From the NCBI GenBank assembly GCA_934454115.1, contig CAKSFQ010000003.1:62001-126000 (forward strand): a DNA stretch of 64,000 nt, in the 5' to 3' direction. Made by a program: the position numbers and the translations under genes. Below the pieces are notes generated by a model that searched no databases, was not told the DNA's origin, and saw only the letters and a program-made list of their open reading frames with translations. Origin of the DNA: an uncultured Clostridia bacterium (GTDB lineage: Bacteria > Bacillota > Clostridia > Monoglobales > Monoglobaceae). Numbering within the stretch: position 1 is the stretch's first letter; each line of letters opens with the position of its first letter. Of the stretch, positions 60,575 to 64,000 are shown piece after piece.

Positions 60575-61663
60575 TCAAATTTTCCCTTTTCGGACAGGCT
60601 CAGATAAGGCGGACAATTCGGTGTGTGCAGCCACATTTCCAATGTCGGTAACAATCCGATAGCCGGCGCTTTGCACGCGCCGTTCCAGACAGCTTCGGCA
60701 TTGCGCCGCCTCGTCCCCGGTACAGATTTTGTTTTCATAAAGGGCGTAATGCTTTCGCACATCAACGGGAGAAAGGTTTGGCATGACAACGTTTGCCCCT
60801 GCCTTTAAGCCCATTTCCCGTCCGTTTGGATGAATGGTTCCGAGTGCGGTCGTAGAAGGAATCAGCGCATAGGGAAAGAGCAGCCGCAAAATCGCAATCA
60901 GCCGCAGGGTCATGGCAAGAGACCCATTTTCGTAGTTGCGAAACGGGGTGCTGTGGTGGGTGAGATACGGCCCGATTCCGATCATATCCGGCTGCAGTTC
61001 TTTTAAAAACACAAGATCTGCCAATAAGGTTTCGTCCGTTTGAAACGGACTGCCTACCATAAAGCCGGAACCAACCTGAAATCCGATCTCCTTTAAATCA
61101 TAGAGACACTGCTTTCGCCGTTTCAGGGACATTCCGTGCGGATGCAGCCTGGCATAATGCGCAGCATCCGCGGTTTCATGCCGAAGCAGGTAGCGGTTTG
61201 CCCCTGCGCGAAAATAGGCAAGATAGCTTTCACGGCTTTTTTCACCGATGGACAGGGTGATTGCACAGTCAGGGTACCTGCTGCGAATCCCCGATACAAT
61301 GCGGCAAATCATTGCGTCCGTGTAGAAATCATCCTCGCCGCCCTGGAGAACAAAGGTACGAAAACCCAACGCGTAGCCCTCTTTACAGCAGGCGTTAATC
61401 AAGTCCTCACTGAGCCGATAACGGGTGGTGTCTTTATTGTCATGGCGGATTCCGCAGTAGAAACAGTTGTTTTTGCAATAGTTCGTAAACTCAATCAGAC
61501 CGCGGATAAAAACCTTGTCGCCGTAGTATTTGCGCCGCTCCTGATCCGCGCGGCGAAAAAGTTCAGCCTCCGCATTGTCGGCGTGCAAGAGCACAGCTAG
61601 CGTTTCTCGGTCGATAATGTGCGTCTTTTGCAGTGCGTCAATTTGCTCCGTAATCGTTTTCAT
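60575..61663 (-). CDS. hydE: [FeFe] hydrogenase H-cluster radical SAM maturase HydE
   Basis: 362-aa radical SAM protein. The SAM-cluster cysteines are in FTNYCKNNCFYCGIR (CxxxCxxC), preceded by VFIRGLIEF, and followed by FVLQGGEDDFYTD and LRHETADAAHY, all as in HydE. It helps build the dithiomethylamine ligand of the H-cluster. The usual partners HydF and HydG and the hydrogenase are not in the window. ATG 61663 with GAGGG upstream. BioB-like or PylB-like paralogues are the main alternatives, but the motif set favours HydE. Confidence 0.87.
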   Translation of the reverse strand: MKTITEQIDALQKTHIIDRETLAVLLHADNAEAELFRRADQERRKYYGDKVFIRGLIEFTNYCKNNCFYCGIRHDNKDTTRYRLSEDLINACCKEGYALGFRTFVLQGGEDDFYTDAMICRIVSGIRSRYPDCAITLSIGEKSRESYLAYFRAGANRYLLRHETADAAHYARLHPHGMSLKRRKQCLYDLKEIGFQVGSGFMVGSPFQTDETLLADLVFLKELQPDMIGIGPYLTHHSTPFRNYENGSLAMTLRLIAILRLLFPYALIPSTTALGTIHPNGREMGLKAGANVVMPNLSPVDVRKHYALYENKICTGDEAAQCRSCLERRVQSAGYRIVTDIGNVAAHTELSALSEPVRKGKI

Positions 61664-61713
61664 AGCAGCCCTCACAGTTTCTCATTGCTTCAATCGTTTT
61701 TTTGGATCAAATC

Positions 61714-61806
61714 GTCCAGTTCCCAGCCCGGCATCTCGGCGCCGCGCTCAATGACCACGCGGGAGGAGCCGGCGGCAAATTTGACGTTTTTTTACTTCTT
61801 TAGCGT
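61714..61806 (-). pseudogene. possible 3' remnant of a gene upstream of hydE
   Basis: Minus-strand codons from a TAA near 61806 read VKFAAGSSRVVIERGAEMPG-like sequence ending in LDDLIQKND and a stop at 61695-61691 region. The composition looks like a normal protein tail, but there is no start or ribosome site, and a frameshift in an A7 run would be needed to extend it. I do not recognise the family. It may be a truncated gene or chance. Confidence 0.25.
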
Positions 61807-61855
61807 TTTTTGACGAAAGAAATTTATGAAAGCGCGTCCAAAATGCGCGTCTTAC

Positions 61856-62335
61856 TCAGCGGCGCGAAAAGGGATAGGGATATGCGCCGCCCGACATAAC
61901 CAGCGGTTTGTCTTTCATGAAAAACAGCAGCACGACCAGCGGCAGTCTGCCAAACAGAGATAATAACGCGTAGATCGAGGCGCGGGACGGTGTAAACAGA
62001 TAGAAGAACTTATGCAAAAACAAAACCAGGAGCAGGTTTACCAAAATCCGCAGCGGCACCGGGAAGAATCCGCCGACCATGCCGAGAAGTATCTGCAAAA
62101 GCTCCAAAAGAACCATGACCCATTCCAGATGTGGAATGCGGAAATCGCGGATCATATATTCCTCACACAAAGACCCGATGATGTAATATTGCAGAACCGG
62201 GATAAAGGCGATCCAAGGGTTTGGAACACTGTTGTTTTTCGCAATTTGATACAGACTGACGGCGGAAGCGGCATAGAGAAGCAGAGTGTAGACCACCCGA
62301 AATATCAGATGCGCGCCCATAAAAAAATCGTGCAT
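61856..62335 (-). CDS. small integral membrane protein, unknown function
   Basis: 159 aa with four hydrophobic helices. LYQIAKNNSVPNPWIAFIPVLQYYIIGSL resembles a short motif in several uncharacterised small membrane protein families. C-terminal part is hydrophobic then basic. No functional clue from neighbours (hydE on one side, an exported protein on the other, each with separate signals). ATG 62335 with AAGGAG; own promoter. Confidence 0.75.
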   Translation of the reverse strand: MHDFFMGAHLIFRVVYTLLLYAASAVSLYQIAKNNSVPNPWIAFIPVLQYYIIGSLCEEYMIRDFRIPHLEWVMVLLELLQILLGMVGGFFPVPLRILVNLLLVLFLHKFFYLFTPSRASIYALLSLFGRLPLVVLLFFMKDKPLVMSGGAYPYPFSRR

Positions 62336-62373
62336 GACAAAATCTCCTTCGCTGACTGTTTTTTGTCATAGCA

Positions 62374-62402
62374 TTGTATCATACTTTGAACGAAAAAGCA
62401 AG
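62374..62402 (-). promoter_or_regulatory. promoter of small membrane protein gene
   Basis: Minus strand TTGCTT (62402-62397), 17-base spacer, TACAAT (62379-62374) with TGA extended -10. Confidence 0.7.
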
Positions 62403-62466
62403 AGCGGCGTTAAAAGCGTAGAAATCCGAATTTGGTGAAGCAAATATGACAATGATTCGCGTAAAA

Positions 62467-63411
62467 TTATCCCTTTTTTCTTTTCACAATGCAGATGATA
62501 AGCAGGATGAAACCTGCGAAAGCCAAGCCGATTCCGACGCCGTATAAAACGCGGATTCCCTTCTTTTCAAGCGGAATATGTGCAGCTGCCTCCGGCGGCA
62601 TAAAATCGTGCAATTTCACATAATCGGCATCGGAAATATCATATTGTGTTGTCACGGCGGAAGAGGATTCATATTCCGTGTTGCCGAGTCTTGCCTTTTG
62701 ATCCAGCCATACGCTGTGTTTTCTTCCATCCTTATCATATGCTATGAGAAAGACGCCGTTATTACTGTCGATTTTATCTATTCTGTTGACGGGATTCAGC
62801 TTGATTTTTTCTGCCAGATCAAAAAACTGATCTTTATCTACAAGACAACCGGCCGCATCGTTTTCTTTTGCATAGACAACCTCGATTTTTTCTGTTTCCT
62901 CACGGGTGAAAATCCATAAATCGGCCATCACCGTTGCATTTTTATATTTTTCTAAGTCGGTTCGCTCCCGCTCTGCCCGCTTAAAGGAGCCGTCGTTTAA
63001 ATAATCCTCAAGCCGTTTTGTCATATCGTGTTTTTCGGAATCAACCAGCTTGAATTGATTGCCCTCTCTGGATGCTATTTCATAGATGTAAACATTGTCA
63101 TTGTCAAACCGGCCGAATAAATATTCTGTGCCGGTCTTAAGATCCGATGAGGAACGGCATTTGGCGTATGTTTGTTTTACACCGATTTCAATATCGCCCT
63201 TAATTTTTTCGGTGGGTACGACTTCTAAGGAATCAATCTCTTTGTATGGGGCAGACGGAATATCTCTCGTGGTATAGCGCTCGACCGTACCGAGAAAAAC
63301 CTTTGCGGTATCTTTATGCAGTAACCCCTCCGGCACATCTCCCGCAAATACCGAAAATGACATGCAAAGCAGAACTGCGATCACAGTCAATAAACCGACA
63401 ATCTTTTTCAT
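62467..63411 (-). CDS. exported, C-terminally membrane-anchored protein, unknown function
   Basis: 314 aa from ATG 63411 (AAGGAGG upstream). A signal peptide (MKKIVGLLTVIAVLLCMSFSVFAG) and a single C-terminal helix (VLYGVGIGLAFAGFILLIICIV) followed by KRKKG suggest a type I membrane protein with a ~260-residue outer domain. No family is recognised; LGTVERYTTRDIPSAPYKEIDSLEVVPTEKIKG is reminiscent of surface-located beta-rich domains. An in-frame extension upstream is not used because the promoter lies within it. Confidence 0.78.
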   Translation of the reverse strand: MKKIVGLLTVIAVLLCMSFSVFAGDVPEGLLHKDTAKVFLGTVERYTTRDIPSAPYKEIDSLEVVPTEKIKGDIEIGVKQTYAKCRSSSDLKTGTEYLFGRFDNDNVYIYEIASREGNQFKLVDSEKHDMTKRLEDYLNDGSFKRAERERTDLEKYKNATVMADLWIFTREETEKIEVVYAKENDAAGCLVDKDQFFDLAEKIKLNPVNRIDKIDSNNGVFLIAYDKDGRKHSVWLDQKARLGNTEYESSSAVTTQYDISDADYVKLHDFMPPEAAAHIPLEKKGIRVLYGVGIGLAFAGFILLIICIVKRKKG

Positions 63412-63451
63412 AGACAAGGCCTCCTTATACAATGGATTGGTTTGTATTTGC

Positions 63452-63480
63452 ATTATAACAGATAAGCGTATGCATGTAAA
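63452..63480 (-). promoter_or_regulatory. promoter of exported-protein gene
   Basis: Minus strand TTTACA (63480-63475), 17-base spacer, TATAAT (63457-63452), with TGT extended -10. Confidence 0.82.
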
Positions 63481-63612
63481 GATTAAAAAATCAGACCGCG
63501 TCAGTCGCGGCGGAAAACAGTCTATCGCAGATTCTTCTGTCACAAAAAATTGAATATACCGCTGAAAAAATGCCGGCCTACAACTAAAAAATGAAAAAAT
63601 TTGAAAAAAGGC

Positions 63613-63641
63613 TTGCAATTTTTTTCAAAGCATGTTACAAT
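63613..63641 (+). promoter_or_regulatory. promoter of rpsT
   Basis: TTGCAA (63613-63618), 17-base spacer, TACAAT (63636-63641) with TGT extended -10. Confidence 0.8.
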
Positions 63642-63732
63642 ATGAAAGATTGATGTGGGAATGGCGTCTGTATCGGCGTTGTCCCGTCGCACAGTTTTGT
63701 GCCGTCAAAATTGAGTGTTTGGAGGTGAATTT

Positions 63733-63993
63733 ATGCCTAATATAAAGTCAGCAAAAAAGAGAGTGAAGGTCATCAAAAAAAAGACGCTTCAGAATCAGAT
63801 GATTAAGTCTCAGCTTAAGACTGCGATCAAAAAGTTTGAGGCCTCTCTGAAAGAGGGAAAGGCAGTTGCCTCTGAGGCTTATAATTTTGTTGTAAAGAAA
63901 ACGGATCAGGCTGTGGCAAAGGGGATTCTGCACAAGAATACTGCTGCCCGCCGGAAGAGTCAGTATGCTGCAAAGCTGAATAAGGTTGCATAA
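63733..63993 (+). CDS. rpsT: 30S ribosomal protein S20
   Basis: 86-aa basic ribosomal protein that binds 16S r[38 protein letters not shown] and the C-terminal [21 protein letters not shown] are the S20 pattern. ATG 63733 with GGAGGTGA. Single gene at the right window edge; the stop is inside the window. Confidence 0.97.
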   Translation: MPNIKSAKKRVKVIKKKTLQNQMIKSQLKTAIKKFEASLKEGKAVASEAYNFVVKKTDQAVAKGILHKNTAARRKSQYAAKLNKVA

Positions 63994-64000
63994 TTTTACT

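Larger units (their letters stand above)
63412..63732. other. divergent intergenic region before rpsT
   Basis: Holds the promoter of the exported-protein gene (63452-63480, minus) and of rpsT (63613-63641, plus). The rpsT leader (about 63648-63732) contains short complementary segments such as GGCG/CGTC-type stems but no clear terminator. No gene. Confidence 0.6.

Overview
The window reads as a stretch of chromosome from a low-to-moderate GC Gram-positive anaerobe of class Clostridia (Firmicutes). Evidence for this: AGGAGG-type ribosome sites and TTGACA/TATAAT promoters throughout; SepF and DivIVA beside YlmH/YggS; a PyrR-headed pyr operon with the PyrK/PyrD type 1B pair; FabK as the enoyl-ACP reductase; a BofA-family protein; SLH and copper-amine-oxidase-like 'stalk' domains; and HydE, the radical SAM maturase of [FeFe] hydrogenase. 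The genus cannot be named from the sequence. Most of the window is housekeeping. The unusual material is mainly in intergenic regions.

Layout. 1-1207: tail of a sensor histidine kinase. 1582-9262: a sugar PTS operon with an MtlR/BglG-type regulator, its own HPr and Enzyme I, separate fructose-type EIIA, EIIB and EIIC, and two class II ketose-bisphosphate aldolases. 9324-10972 (minus): PP2C-type phosphatase plus a membrane FHA protein with a very acidic linker. 11245-14005: Gfo/Idh/MocA dehydrogenase, ThuA-like protein and sugar isomerase/epimerase. 14170-16968: DtxR/MntR-family regulator, BaiN/HI0933-type flavoprotein, convergent acyltransferase. 17349-22749: division cluster (HlyD-like, YggS, SepF, YlmH, DivIVA) running into lspA and rluD. 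22937-31891: pyrimidine genes pyrR-B-C-F-K-D-E, then radC, uraA and upp. 32002-33514: ASRT-like protein, tRNA-Pro(CGG), a frameshifted gene and a BofA-like protein. 33573-39834 (minus): complete F-type ATP synthase operon atpBEFHAGDC. 40803-51658: recA-recX-rimO-pgsA, then plsX-fabH-fabK-fabD-fabG-acpP-fabF-rnc. 51791-53638: bioY and an SLH/stalk surface protein. 53759-57849 (minus): rqcP-mazG-flippase (the B. subtilis yabO-N-M set) and a membrane glycosyltransferase. 58477-63993: HD-domain protein, TcdA, HydE, two membrane or exported proteins of unknown function, and rpsT.

How the parts work together. The PTS operon encodes every phosphotransfer protein from PEP to sugar plus a regulator with PTS-sensing domains, and then aldolases to cleave the product, so it looks self-contained. 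The pyr block covers all of de novo UMP synthesis except carbamoyl-phosphate synthetase and adds uracil uptake and salvage; the pyrR and uraA promoters share the same unusual -35 element (TAGACA). The recA-to-rnc block joins DNA repair, phospholipid and fatty-acid synthesis on one strand. bioY carries a textbook BirA operator over its -35.

Most interesting non-coding signals: (i) the atp operon promoter followed about 15 bases after the predicted start by an intrinsic terminator, and then by a roughly 290-base inverted-repeat element ahead of atpB; (ii) a 107-base palindromic repeat-like element between fabF and rnc; (iii) a 93-base stem-closed element downstream of the DtxR-type gene; (iv) a perfect 16-bp dyad abutting the promoter of that gene; (v) leaders of pyrR and uraA with candidate attenuators that lack an obvious PyrR-binding consensus. 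No CRISPR array, rRNA, phage or transposase gene was seen.
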